From: JBAYDV01 sp041672845
Lineage (GTDB): Bacteria; Bacteroidota; Bacteroidia; Bacteroidales; UBA932
NCBI GenBank assembly: GCA_041672845.1
Contig: JBAYYV010000001.1
Span: forward strand, 248,001-312,000
DNA length: 64,000 nucleotides
Direction of reading: 5' to 3'
Made by a program: the position numbers and the translations under genes. Numbering within the stretch: the stretch's first letter is position 1; each line of letters opens with the position of its first letter. Below, one piece after another: positions 44,295 to 51,860 of the stretch. Under the pieces are notes generated by a model. The model made no database searches. It worked only from the letters and a program-made list of their open reading frames with translations, and had not been told where the DNA came from.

Positions 44295-45422
44295 TTAGAA
44301 CATATTATCGAATATTTCTAGCCCAGTTTTAGAGTCGATGAGTTTTCGGGCTATGGCTGTTGATTTGAAGTAGCCTTCGGTCATGTTTACGATGGCGTCT
44401 GCTTCGAATAGTGGCATGAATTTAAATTCTATAGCTTTGGGTTTCTGATGATGATGTCCTACCATGTATATGATGTCGGCTTTGATCTTATTGGGGACTT
44501 TAGAGTAGTAGTCATTGGTTAAGATTTGTTGTGCTACTATCATTCCTTCTTTTTCTTGATTATCAGGTAGGGTGTTGCTATATTTTTCTTGGGAATTAGG
44601 GCAACCTATATCATGCAGTAGGGCAGCTATTTCTAGTGTTTCTATTTCTTTATCTGTGTATTTTTCTTTCTCTGCTATGGCTCTAGTGAAGTATGCTACT
44701 TTTATGGTGTGATCTAATTGACTGATATCCTTTTTAGCATAGTATTGGATTATATCCTTTAAGACTAAATCTTTGACTTCGACAGCATTGGCGTCAGCCT
44801 TAGTAATCTTAGTAGTTTTCTTAGTTTTTCTTATCGCATGACATTTCTTAGATGGGTGATATCCTCCCTTGAATATGTGGCCTATTTCAGTATTTAACTT
44901 TTCTGGGAAATCATTTATGGATTTAATTCCTGCTTTCTTAAAGGCAATTAGGATTAATTTGGCAGTGGCTTCACTATCATCTCCTGCTCGATGGTGTTTA
45001 AAAGTTATGTGGTTCATTTCGCATAGAGGGGCTAGACCGTAGGATGGTATATCAGGCCATACTGTCTTAGAGAATATGCAGCTGCATGAATAATCTAGTG
45101 TCGGAAATGGAAGGTGATAGAGCTCAAGTGTGTTACGTAAAATTCTCATATCAAAGGCAGCATTGTGAGCTATAAGGAATTGATTTTCTACTAGTGGCTG
45201 GATTTCTTCCCATATTTGATCGAATTCAGGTTCATTTTCTGTTTCTTCTGGCTGTATGCCATGTATCTTTATATTGTACCATGAGTATTCGTTATTTAGT
45301 GGCCTAATGAGCCATGACTTGGTTCCTATTATGCGGTCATTTTTTACAAAAGTTAAACCTATTTCGCAAGGGCTTGCATATTTATTGGAGGCTGTTTCGA
45401 AGTCGATAGTAATAAAATCCAT
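44295..45422 (-). CDS. DEDDh exonuclease fused to an HD-domain phosphohydrolase
   Basis: A 375-residue fusion. Residues ~1-170 are a DnaQ-like 3'-5' exonuclease: FITIDFETAS (D-x-E), LIAHNAAFDMRIL (D) and HRAGDDSEATAK (H-x4-D), so all four catalytic positions are present. A basic linker (~195-225, KKTTKITKA) joins an HD domain (~235-375) with LDHTIKVAYF and ALLHDIGCP, followed by GHHH. The first part trims nucleic acids; the second probably hydrolyses a phosphomonoester or diester. No single pathway is established for this pairing; RNA/DNA-end processing or nucleotide clean-up is inferred. Confidence 0.8.
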   Translation of the reverse strand: MDFITIDFETASNKYASPCEIGLTFVKNDRIIGTKSWLIRPLNNEYSWYNIKIHGIQPEETENEPEFDQIWEEIQPLVENQFLIAHNAAFDMRILRNTLELYHLPFPTLDYSCSCIFSKTVWPDIPSYGLAPLCEMNHITFKHHRAGDDSEATAKLILIAFKKAGIKSINDFPEKLNTEIGHIFKGGYHPSKKCHAIRKTKKTTKITKADANAVEVKDLVLKDIIQYYAKKDISQLDHTIKVAYFTRAIAEKEKYTDKEIETLEIAALLHDIGCPNSQEKYSNTLPDNQEKEGMIVAQQILTNDYYSKVPNKIKADIIYMVGHHHQKPKAIEFKFMPLFEADAIVNMTEGYFKSTAIARKLIDSKTGLEIFDNMF

Positions 45423-45485
45423 TGGACAAATTTAAGAAAATTATCAGTATATTTGAGTTATTGCTTTTACTTTAAAAGGCCTATC

Positions 45486-45989
45486 ATGAAAAACATTTTT
45501 AAATATTTTATTCTCATATTAGTTACTTTAACTTTTTCTTTATCGGTTTCGTCGTGTAGTTCTATTTATTATTGGACTAATAGTTCTAAATATCTAGTAG
45601 TTAAGAGGGTGGTGGATGGTGATACTTTTTGGGTGGATGATGGTTCTGAGAAGGGGTTGAAGGTTAGGCTTATTGGGGTTAATACTCCTGAGACTGTAGA
45701 TCCTAGAAAGCCTGTGGAGTATTATGGTAAGGAGGCTTCTAATTATGTCAAGGGTTTATTAAATGGTAAGAAGGTTAAGCTTAGATATGATGTGAATCGT
45801 TATGATAGGTATGGTCGTATTTTAGCTTATGTGTATCTTAAAGATGGTACTTTTCTTAATGCTGATTTGATTAAGAAGGGTTTTGCTCAAGTTATGACTT
45901 TCCCGCCTAATGTGAAGTTTTCTAAGAAGTTTGTGGAATTACAGAGGGAGGCTAGGGATGCGAAGGCTGGGCTGTGGGGTCGTGAATAG
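45486..45989 (+). CDS. Secreted thermonuclease (staphylococcal nuclease-like) lipoprotein
   Basis: A 167-residue nuclease from ATG 45486; the ORF start 11 codons earlier is rejected because the signal peptide starts at MKNIFKYF. The lipobox-like LSVSSC gives a lipid-anchored protein. The SNase core has VVDGDTFWVDD, VRLIGVNTPE (Arg/Asp/Glu positions), YGKEASNYVKG and YDRYGRILAYV, so catalytic residues are kept. It would degrade extracellular or periplasmic DNA/RNA. Its 3' end is duplicated as a decayed fragment at 47353-47435, and RAYT transposase sequence abuts its stop codon. Confidence 0.88.
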   Translation: MKNIFKYFILILVTLTFSLSVSSCSSIYYWTNSSKYLVVKRVVDGDTFWVDDGSEKGLKVRLIGVNTPETVDPRKPVEYYGKEASNYVKGLLNGKKVKLRYDVNRYDRYGRILAYVYLKDGTFLNADLIKKGFAQVMTFPPNVKFSKKFVELQREARDAKAGLWGRE

Positions 45990-46080
45990 TTTTGACAAAG
46001 AATGTCGTTATGGAAGTATGAGTTGGCTGAAGAGAATAAATATTGTAGCTGTGGAATATATAGTATGGTGTATAGGGTGT
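45985..46080 (-). pseudogene. Internal fragment of a RAYT-type transposase
   Basis: About 95 bp (aatagttttgacaaag... to tagtatggtgtataggg) closely match 47966-48060 inside the transposase gene, in the same orientation. It begins right at the thermonuclease stop codon and lacks the rest of the gene, so it is a deletion relic. Confidence 0.65.
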
Positions 46081-46236
46081 AATATGATGGAATGGAAATG
46101 TCATATATTTTACTTGAAAATATTATAATTATTTTTATACCAAAACATAAAAACTATATACTATCTTTATATTCTAATTAATACTTTATATTCTAATTAA
46201 TTTAACTATAAAACATATTTAATCTTACAGCTATCT

Positions 46237-47301
46237 ATGGATTTAAAAACATTGTCAGCAGATATAAAACTCAGCATTGTCGAAGACAGAGATCTATCTT
46301 CCCTTAATCTCGAAGGCTTGGATTTTTCAGGGATTACTCTTAAAAACATAAATTTTAAAGGGAATAAACTAGAAAGAGTTTTATTCGAAAATGCTAGTCT
46401 AGAGAATTGCGATTTCGATGCTACTATTCTTTCCCAGGTATCTTTCAAGAAATGTAAATTAATATCTTGTAGATTCCGTAATGCGAAGATTTATTGGAGC
46501 GATTTTAGGTATGCCGAGGTTAGCCAAATCACTTTAGAAGGTGCTAAAATAGATTATTGTGACTTTTATAGAACCTTTTTTATGGGTGTGGGTATATTTC
46601 GCAAGACTCGCATTAGTAACAGCAGTTTATACTATACCTATTTCGATGAGGGCTCTACCTTACGTAAAGAGAACATCGTGGATAATAAGATTCTTCAGCA
46701 GGATAAAGACAATTATGAGAAATTTTTAACTGATTGGAACCTATATGGAACAGGAGTAAGAACGAATAATCAGCAATGTGTTTCGGACTGGAGTCCAATG
46801 TCTTCTTTACGTTCTAGATATGCGGATGCTGAGGATATTTATAAAAATCTGAATGGTTTGTGGACTAGCAAGGGCTTTTTAAGTGATTCTAACTGGGCAT
46901 ATGTGCAAGGAAAAAGAATGGAGCGTTATCGTATGTTTTCTGAATTACTTTACGAAAAGAATAACTTTTATATAAAGATTAAGAAAGTATTATCTATTAT
47001 TATGAATTTTTTCTTGGATATGTTTTTCGGATATGGGGAAAGTATGCGAAAAATGATATTTACATACATAGTAGTAGTGTGTGTGTTTGCGTATATCTTT
47101 TATGCTTCTAATGATGTTTCAGTTCATACTTATCTCCGAGCTATAGGAATTAGTTTTAAAAACATGGTAGCTATCACCTCAGATGAGGTATCATCAGTAT
47201 CACCATTCATCGATTTTCTTAATGTAGTCCAAACCACTATAGGTATTCTTTTAACAGGGATATTTGGTTTTATTTTAGGTAATAAAATAAGGAATCAATA
47301 A
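46237..47301 (+). CDS. Pentapeptide-repeat protein with C-terminal channel-like membrane helices
   Basis: A 354-residue protein. Residues ~20-130 are pentapeptide repeats of the A(D/N)Lxx kind (NLEGLDFSGITLKNINFKG, LENCDFDATILSQVSFKK), expected to form a right-handed beta-helix. A charged helical stretch follows, then two membrane helices (~278-296 and ~331-350) around a re-entrant-like loop, the layout of two-helix potassium-channel-like domains. I see no clear TVGYG filter (FKNMVAITSDEVSS occupies the loop), so ion selectivity is uncertain. TATCTTTA at 46162 is a possible promoter 68 bp upstream. Confidence 0.75.
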   Translation: MDLKTLSADIKLSIVEDRDLSSLNLEGLDFSGITLKNINFKGNKLERVLFENASLENCDFDATILSQVSFKKCKLISCRFRNAKIYWSDFRYAEVSQITLEGAKIDYCDFYRTFFMGVGIFRKTRISNSSLYYTYFDEGSTLRKENIVDNKILQQDKDNYEKFLTDWNLYGTGVRTNNQQCVSDWSPMSSLRSRYADAEDIYKNLNGLWTSKGFLSDSNWAYVQGKRMERYRMFSELLYEKNNFYIKIKKVLSIIMNFFLDMFFGYGESMRKMIFTYIVVVCVFAYIFYASNDVSVHTYLRAIGISFKNMVAITSDEVSSVSPFIDFLNVVQTTIGILLTGIFGFILGNKIRNQ

Positions 47302-47352
47302 AAGAATAATTATCAAATACTAGTTTTTATTTCTAAAACTTTTCCATATGTC

Positions 47353-47435
47353 TAATATGAAGTTTCCTGATATGTTTGTGAAATTATAGTGGGAGGATAG
47401 GGATGTGAAGGCTGGGTTGATGGGGTCGTGAATAG
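47353..47435 (+). pseudogene. Decayed duplicate of the thermonuclease 3' end
   Basis: About 80 bp (taatatgaagttt... to tggggtcgtgaatag) match the last ~80 bp of the thermonuclease gene (45909-45989) with many substitutions and stops. It is followed directly by the TGTCGTCAGACA repeat and the transposase, mirroring the thermonuclease-transposase junction at 45985. Confidence 0.65.
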
Positions 47436-47438
47436 TAT

Positions 47439-47450
47439 TGTCGTCAGACA
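47439..47450. repeat. Dispersed palindromic repeat, copy 6, abutting the transposase
   Basis: TGTCGTCAGACA ends 3 bp before the 3' end of the RAYT-type transposase gene. This is the position expected of a REP-like element associated with such an enzyme. Confidence 0.55.
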
Positions 47451-47453
47451 GCT

Positions 47454-48386
47454 TTAAAAGTTTATACATCTTAGAAAATGAGATCTGCTAACTCCATGTT
47501 TTCTGATTTCTGTCCATATGTTTTCTTTTTCTGATGGTGTTAAATATATAAAGGTTTTATTTAAATTTTTGGCTTTAATATATCTTTCGATAAAAGTGCA
47601 TATTCTTATATCTGTTACTCTATTTGCTTTAGTTATATGTTCATCATAATTATAGTATTCACTGTATGTTTGGGATTTAAATGATTCTTGTTTCATTTTC
47701 GATTTTATGTCTGCATATTTATAATTTTTAATTAATATAAATTCAATTTCTTTATTGAGTGGCTTATTTATATGGTTTATGTATGATCTTGCATTGCGAT
47801 ATAGATGGGTTAGTGTTTTTGTTTCTAAAAAGGTACTGGGTAGTATTAAACTTTCGTTTATTATTTCCCATTCATTAGGAATAATAGTATGTCCAAACAT
47901 TTTTCTATATGTGGAGTTTTTTAATTCTGATGCCTTTTTATTAACTGGTTTTGTGTTTTCTTCAAAATAGTTTTCACAAATAATGTCGTCATGAAAATAT
48001 GAGTTGGCTGAAGAGAATAGATATTGTAAAGCCGTGGAACATATATTATGGTGTATAGGGTTTTGATGTATATAATCTGCACAGTTTAATATTTCACTGT
48101 TTGCTTTAATGTCTGTTTTCCCAATATTAAATAATTTACCTTTATATTGATATTTAGCATTAAACCATTTCGTGTAGCTAGTGGAGTAGTGTTTAACAAA
48201 TTTTTCATAATTTAATGTTCGAAGGAGTATATGGAAATGAGTAGACATTATAGCAAAGGCTAAAATTTCAGATTTGGTTTGGTGGCTTACTGAAGCTAGG
48301 CGATTTATAGCTGTAAAATAATCTTCTTTTGTTCTGAATATTATTCTGGGTGATTTGTTACAAATATGATAAATAGGTGATATCAT
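47454..48386 (-). CDS. REP-associated tyrosine transposase-like protein (RAYT, Y1 family)
   Basis: A 310-residue single-strand DNA transposase-like protein of the IS200/IS605-related Y1 superfamily. The metal-binding H-x-H is in MSTHFHILL (~47-55) and the nucleophilic tyrosine in ADYIHQNP (~105). A long C-terminal extension with a helical LTPSEKENIWTEIRKHG segment is typical of Bacteroidota RAYTs. Such proteins are domesticated and linked to dispersed palindromic REP repeats. A TGTCGTCAGACA repeat found at several places here touches the gene's 3' end. The gene is intact, while a fragment of a second copy lies at 45985. Confidence 0.85.
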   Translation of the reverse strand: MISPIYHICNKSPRIIFRTKEDYFTAINRLASVSHQTKSEILAFAIMSTHFHILLRTLNYEKFVKHYSTSYTKWFNAKYQYKGKLFNIGKTDIKANSEILNCADYIHQNPIHHNICSTALQYLFSSANSYFHDDIICENYFEENTKPVNKKASELKNSTYRKMFGHTIIPNEWEIINESLILPSTFLETKTLTHLYRNARSYINHINKPLNKEIEFILIKNYKYADIKSKMKQESFKSQTYSEYYNYDEHITKANRVTDIRICTFIERYIKAKNLNKTFIYLTPSEKENIWTEIRKHGVSRSHFLRCINF

Positions 48387-48399
48387 AGGTTCTGATTTT

Positions 48400-48620
48400 T
48401 TAATTTAGTTGTTTAGTTTAATTTAGGTTTAGTCGTTTAGTGCAGGAGAAGTTTAGGTTTAGTCGTTTAGTTTAATTTAGTTTATTCGATTAGTACAGTT
48501 TAGTCGTTTAGTCGTCTAATTTAATTTAGGTTTAGTCATTTAGTTTAATTTAGTTTATTCGTTTAGTGCAGTTTAGTCGTTTAGTTTAATTTAGTTTATT
48601 CGATTAGTGCAGGAGAAGTT
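48400..48620. repeat. Degenerate tandem repeat rich in TTTAGTCGTTTAGTT
   Basis: About 200 bp built from variants of tttagtcgtttagtttaatt, tttattcgattagtgca and gtgcaggagaagtt, lying directly upstream of the transposase start. Long stretches lack C except in tcg and tgca steps. No ORF. The remaining 48621-48835 is plain AT-rich sequence. Confidence 0.7.
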
Positions 48621-48835
48621 ATAAAACTAAATTTGATTATTTCTCATTAATGCTTTTTGGTAGTGCATATTTATCTGTTTTTATATTTTTTAGTGGTTTA
48701 TTTTATTTTTAATGGGTTATTTATTTTATAATGGGTTATTTTCAATATAAATCATGTGTTTTTCATAAATCTTTATGTTCTTCATAAACCCCTAGATACG
48801 ATTAATATTTAATATTATATTTTAGGTGTGTTTAG

Positions 48836-49125
48836 GGTATGTGGGCGTGGAATCGGGTTTGTGGAGCAGTTTTTACGCCCAAGTGTGTAGATTTTAGGAG
48901 TATTTGGGGTATGTGGGCGTGGAATGTGGTTTGTGGAGTGGTTTATACGCCCAAATGTGTATATTTTAGATGTATTTGGGGTATGTGGGCGTGGAATGTG
49001 GTTTGTGGAGTGGTTTATACGCCCAAGTGTGTAGATTTTAGATGTATTTGAAGTACGTGGGCGTAGAATGTGGTCTGTGGAGTGGTTTATACGCCCAAGT
49101 GTATAGATTTTAGATGTCTGTGGAG
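48836..49125. repeat. 72-bp tandem repeat (four units)
   Basis: GTGGGCG recurs at 48841, 48913, 48985 and 49057, an exact 72-bp period. Each unit has the inverted pair tgggcgt/acgccca around ~25 nt. Because 72 is a multiple of three, the + strand reads as a 24-residue repeat with a Trp/Cys-rich pattern (MWAWNVVCGVVYTPKC...) for three units before a TGA. I regard this as a non-coding minisatellite. It is much more G-rich than its surroundings. Confidence 0.8.
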
Positions 49126-49162
49126 TGGATCGTATAAATTTAAGTGGGGAGATGAATAGTAT

Positions 49163-49174
49163 TGTCGTCAGACA
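49163..49174. repeat. Dispersed palindromic repeat, copy 7 (TGTCGTCAGACA)
   Basis: In the context gaatagtattgtcgtcagacag, which also surrounds copy 6 at 47439. It follows the 72-bp repeat and precedes the thioredoxin-fold gene. Confidence 0.5.
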
Positions 49175-49206
49175 GGGATGAATAGGTTTGGAGATTTAAA
49201 GAATTC

Positions 49207-49674
49207 TTACTTTAAACTCATGATGGAGTATCCTAAGCGATTTTGAGCACCTTCCATGGATCCGAAGAATGAACGGAATAGTTTGCCTTCGCGATTAATG
49301 ATTAGCCATTGTGGTGTGCCTTTTGATTCGAATTGTTTATAGACGGAATTGTCTTCATCTAGATATATGGGGAAGGGTTCTTTTCCTGTGGTGAAAATTT
49401 CGCGTATTTCGTTAACGGTCGTTGGTTTGAAAGATGCTTTTGCACAAATGGATTCATTGTGGTCGAATCTTGTGTGTATGGCTATTGGTTGAATGTGTCG
49501 GAATTCTTTTCCTAATTCATATGCTAAAGGGATTCCTCTGCCTGTGCATCCTAGACATTGATTGTTATAGATTATTATTAGAAGGTTCTGACCTTTATAT
49601 TTTTCTATTAAGTTTATGTCGTGATTTTTAAGGTCTTTAACATTGATGGAGCTTATTTGTGTTCCTTCTTTCAT
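49207..49674 (-). CDS. Thioredoxin-fold AhpC/TSA- or TlpA-like protein
   Basis: A 155-residue cytoplasmic protein with the peroxiredoxin/TlpA fold. The redox pair is in NNQCLGCTGRG (C-x2-C, ~residues 39-42). YLDEDNSVYKQFESKGTPQWLIINREGKLFRSF supplies the cis-proline region (broken here by function: GTPQW) and the last strands. No signal peptide is seen, so it is not an obvious secreted TlpA. A further cysteine in SICAKASF may matter. It would act as a disulphide reductase or thiol peroxidase; the partner is not known. Confidence 0.7.
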   Translation of the reverse strand: MKEGTQISSINVKDLKNHDINLIEKYKGQNLLIIIYNNQCLGCTGRGIPLAYELGKEFRHIQPIAIHTRFDHNESICAKASFKPTTVNEIREIFTTGKEPFPIYLDEDNSVYKQFESKGTPQWLIINREGKLFRSFFGSMEGAQNRLGYSIMSLK

Positions 49675-50177
49675 TTTCGTACTTTTTCTTCTGTATCGTT
49701 TATTTTGTTTCGCTTATTGTCGGTAAGATAATTATTCTTATTTAAAAATGGAGTATTATAGTTTATGATATGGAAGGGGTGGTGGTTAAGTATTTATAAT
49801 GGTTTTAATATATAGCATGTGTTTGGTAATCCTTTATTTTAATTCAATTTTTCGTATATTTAACTTTTATGGAATTTAATAAGAATTAAATAAAGTATTA
49901 AGCAGATATTAATTTAATAAGTTCACTTTAAAGTATTAAGTAGATATTATTTTAATAAGTTTACTTTAACGCAGTAGTTTACATTAATTTAATAAGCTTA
50001 CATTAACGTATTAAGTAGATAATAATTTAACGCAGTAAGAATTAAATAAAGCATTAAGCAGATATTAATTTAATAAGTTTATATTAATGTATTAAACATA
50101 CATTAGCTCAATAAAAATTAATTAACGCATTAAACAGATATTAATTTAATAAGAATTAAATAACGCATTACATAAAT
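49675..50177. repeat. AT-rich degenerate repeat array upstream of the third PDZ lipoprotein
   Basis: From ~49860 to 50175, units of the type attaagcagatattaattta, ataagttta and aacgcagtaagaatta recur at least eight times with drift. There is no ORF. The array ends 10 bp before the lipoprotein ATG at 50178, so it must contain that gene's promoter or leader. 49675-49860 holds nothing I recognise. Confidence 0.6.
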
Positions 50178-51452
50178 ATGAGAGGTAAAAATGTATTTTC
50201 TTTTACGCTATTATTAATAGTGGGTGTTTTACTTTTTTCGAATTGCCGACAAGGCAGTAAGAAAGATGTAGAAGGAGCTAAACTATCTATTCCTAATCAG
50301 GTTTTTAATTTTAATTATTTGAATGATAATATATTAATAAATGGGATAATAGATAGTGTAGAAGGAAATTTTGTCTTAGATATAGGGACAGATAATTTGT
50401 GTTTAGATGGAATTTTTATTAGTCTTAATGATTTTCCTAAATTGAATTTGAAACGATATAATATTGGAGGAATCGGTACTACTTATCCTTTAATTAACTT
50501 AATAGAAGACACTTTAGTTTTTAATTATAATAACTATAAAATGAGTTTTTCTAATATCCCTTTTGTAGCATTGAAAACTATTATGGGTGATAATGTAGAT
50601 GGAATATTAGGCTATTCATTTGTTAAAGATAAAGTGTTAGAAATCAATTATGATAAGGAATATATAAGAATGTATTCATCGATTGATTCTATGTTTATTA
50701 AAAAGGATGATATAGCTATAGGAGGATGGAAAAAAATTCATATGATTAAAGAAAAGAAAAATTTTTCTATTCCTCTAGAAATAGCTATCAATAATTATCT
50801 TAGTATTAAAGGAAATTTTTTATTAAAATTAGGTTTGTCTACAGGTGTTTCTATTTTTAGTAGTACTGCTTATAACTATAATTTAAATAATTATATAGAA
50901 AATAAAATTTATTACTATTCTAAATCTCATCAATTCGGTGCTAAATTTTCGACTTTTAAATTTTATTCTAGATCAGTTCAAATAGCTGATTATAAGTTAA
51001 ATGATTTTATGTCAGAATATGAATCTGGTAATAAAAATGGGGTTAAAAATGATAATTATTTAGGAGAAGTGGGTAATGGTTTATTTGAGCATTTTGATTT
51101 ATGTGTAGATTTTATTAATAATGATTTATATCTAAGACCTAATAAGAATTTTAATACAAAAGAAAAATCTATAAAGTTAGGTTTTACTTATTTGGATAGA
51201 ACTAATACATTTGGCTCTTGGGTAGTATCTACTATAATTCATACTTCAAAAGCTGAAAAAGCTGGACTTCATTTATCAGATAGAATAGTTAAAGTTAATG
51301 GCATAAGCATAAAAGATATAGGAATACATGAGCAGCAGACCTATTTTGATGATTTAGATTCTTTAACTTTAGAGCTAAATAGAGGAAACCAATTAATTCA
51401 AATAGGATTTAGACTGACGCCTATACTTAAAAATATAATTGGTGAAAAATAA
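50178..51452 (+). CDS. Degenerate retropepsin-like PDZ lipoprotein, paralogue 3
   Basis: A 424-residue lipoprotein (signal ending LLFSNC, cysteine ~23). It aligns along its length with the proteins at 26599 and 40391, but both catalytic motifs are altered. The first DTG is DIG (FVLDIGTDN). The second lobe's aspartate is replaced by lysine (LLKLGLSTG instead of LLDFG). The PDZ domain (SKAEKAGLHLSDRIVKVNG) is intact. It is therefore probably a non-catalytic binding protein descended from the protease-like family. An intrinsic terminator overlaps its stop. Confidence 0.75.
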   Translation: MRGKNVFSFTLLLIVGVLLFSNCRQGSKKDVEGAKLSIPNQVFNFNYLNDNILINGIIDSVEGNFVLDIGTDNLCLDGIFISLNDFPKLNLKRYNIGGIGTTYPLINLIEDTLVFNYNNYKMSFSNIPFVALKTIMGDNVDGILGYSFVKDKVLEINYDKEYIRMYSSIDSMFIKKDDIAIGGWKKIHMIKEKKNFSIPLEIAINNYLSIKGNFLLKLGLSTGVSIFSSTAYNYNLNNYIENKIYYYSKSHQFGAKFSTFKFYSRSVQIADYKLNDFMSEYESGNKNGVKNDNYLGEVGNGLFEHFDLCVDFINNDLYLRPNKNFNTKEKSIKLGFTYLDRTNTFGSWVVSTIIHTSKAEKAGLHLSDRIVKVNGISIKDIGIHEQQTYFDDLDSLTLELNRGNQLIQIGFRLTPILKNIIGEK

Positions 51453-51483
51453 AAGGTCAAAGAATTAACTTCGACCTTTTAAT
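51451..51483 (+). terminator. Intrinsic terminator after the third PDZ lipoprotein
   Basis: aaaaggtc (51451-51458) pairs with gacctttt (51473-51480), 14-nt loop. It could terminate in both directions. Confidence 0.65.
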
Positions 51484-51639
51484 AGTTTATCTATCAGTTT
51501 AATAGTTTACCTTATACAGTGTTTACTATTAATAAGATTTATATATGCTTTTTGCATTTTTATAAATCGTTAGTTTTATCAGTATACTTCAGTACTTTAA
51601 TTTTCTTATAAATCTATAAATTTACTATTGTTAAGATTT

Positions 51640-51860
51640 ATAAATATCTTCAGTATTACTGTCTAATCAGTTTTTTCAGTATTATCTGAAGTTTCAGTAT
51701 TACTGCCTAATCAGTTTTTTCAGTATTATCTGTATCTTCAGTATTATCTGAAGTTTCAGTGTTATCTGCCTTGGTAGATTTATTAGTATTATCTGTAGTT
51801 TCAGTATTACTGCCTAATCAGCTTTTTCAGTATTATCTGTAGTTTCAGAGTTATCTGTGT
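51640..51860 (-). repeat. Tandem repeat spanning the 3' end of the ABC permease gene
   Basis: Variants of gataatactgaaaaaactgattag and cagtaatactgaaacttcag recur from inside the permease's last codons to ~51640. Each of three copies contains the in-frame-like TDNTEKTD-stop sequence, so repeat-unit loss or gain would move the protein's end. The rest of the gap (51484-51640) is AT-rich without a gene. Confidence 0.65.

Noticed and set aside
48839..49051. 70-codon ORF across the 72-bp tandem repeat
   Set aside because: It follows only from a repeat period divisible by three, has no start context, is rich in Trp/Cys and breaks in the fourth unit. Treated as a non-coding minisatellite.
49860..50175. 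Possible replication origin iterons
   Set aside because: AT-rich drifting repeats without DnaA-box-like conservation and no replication gene nearby.
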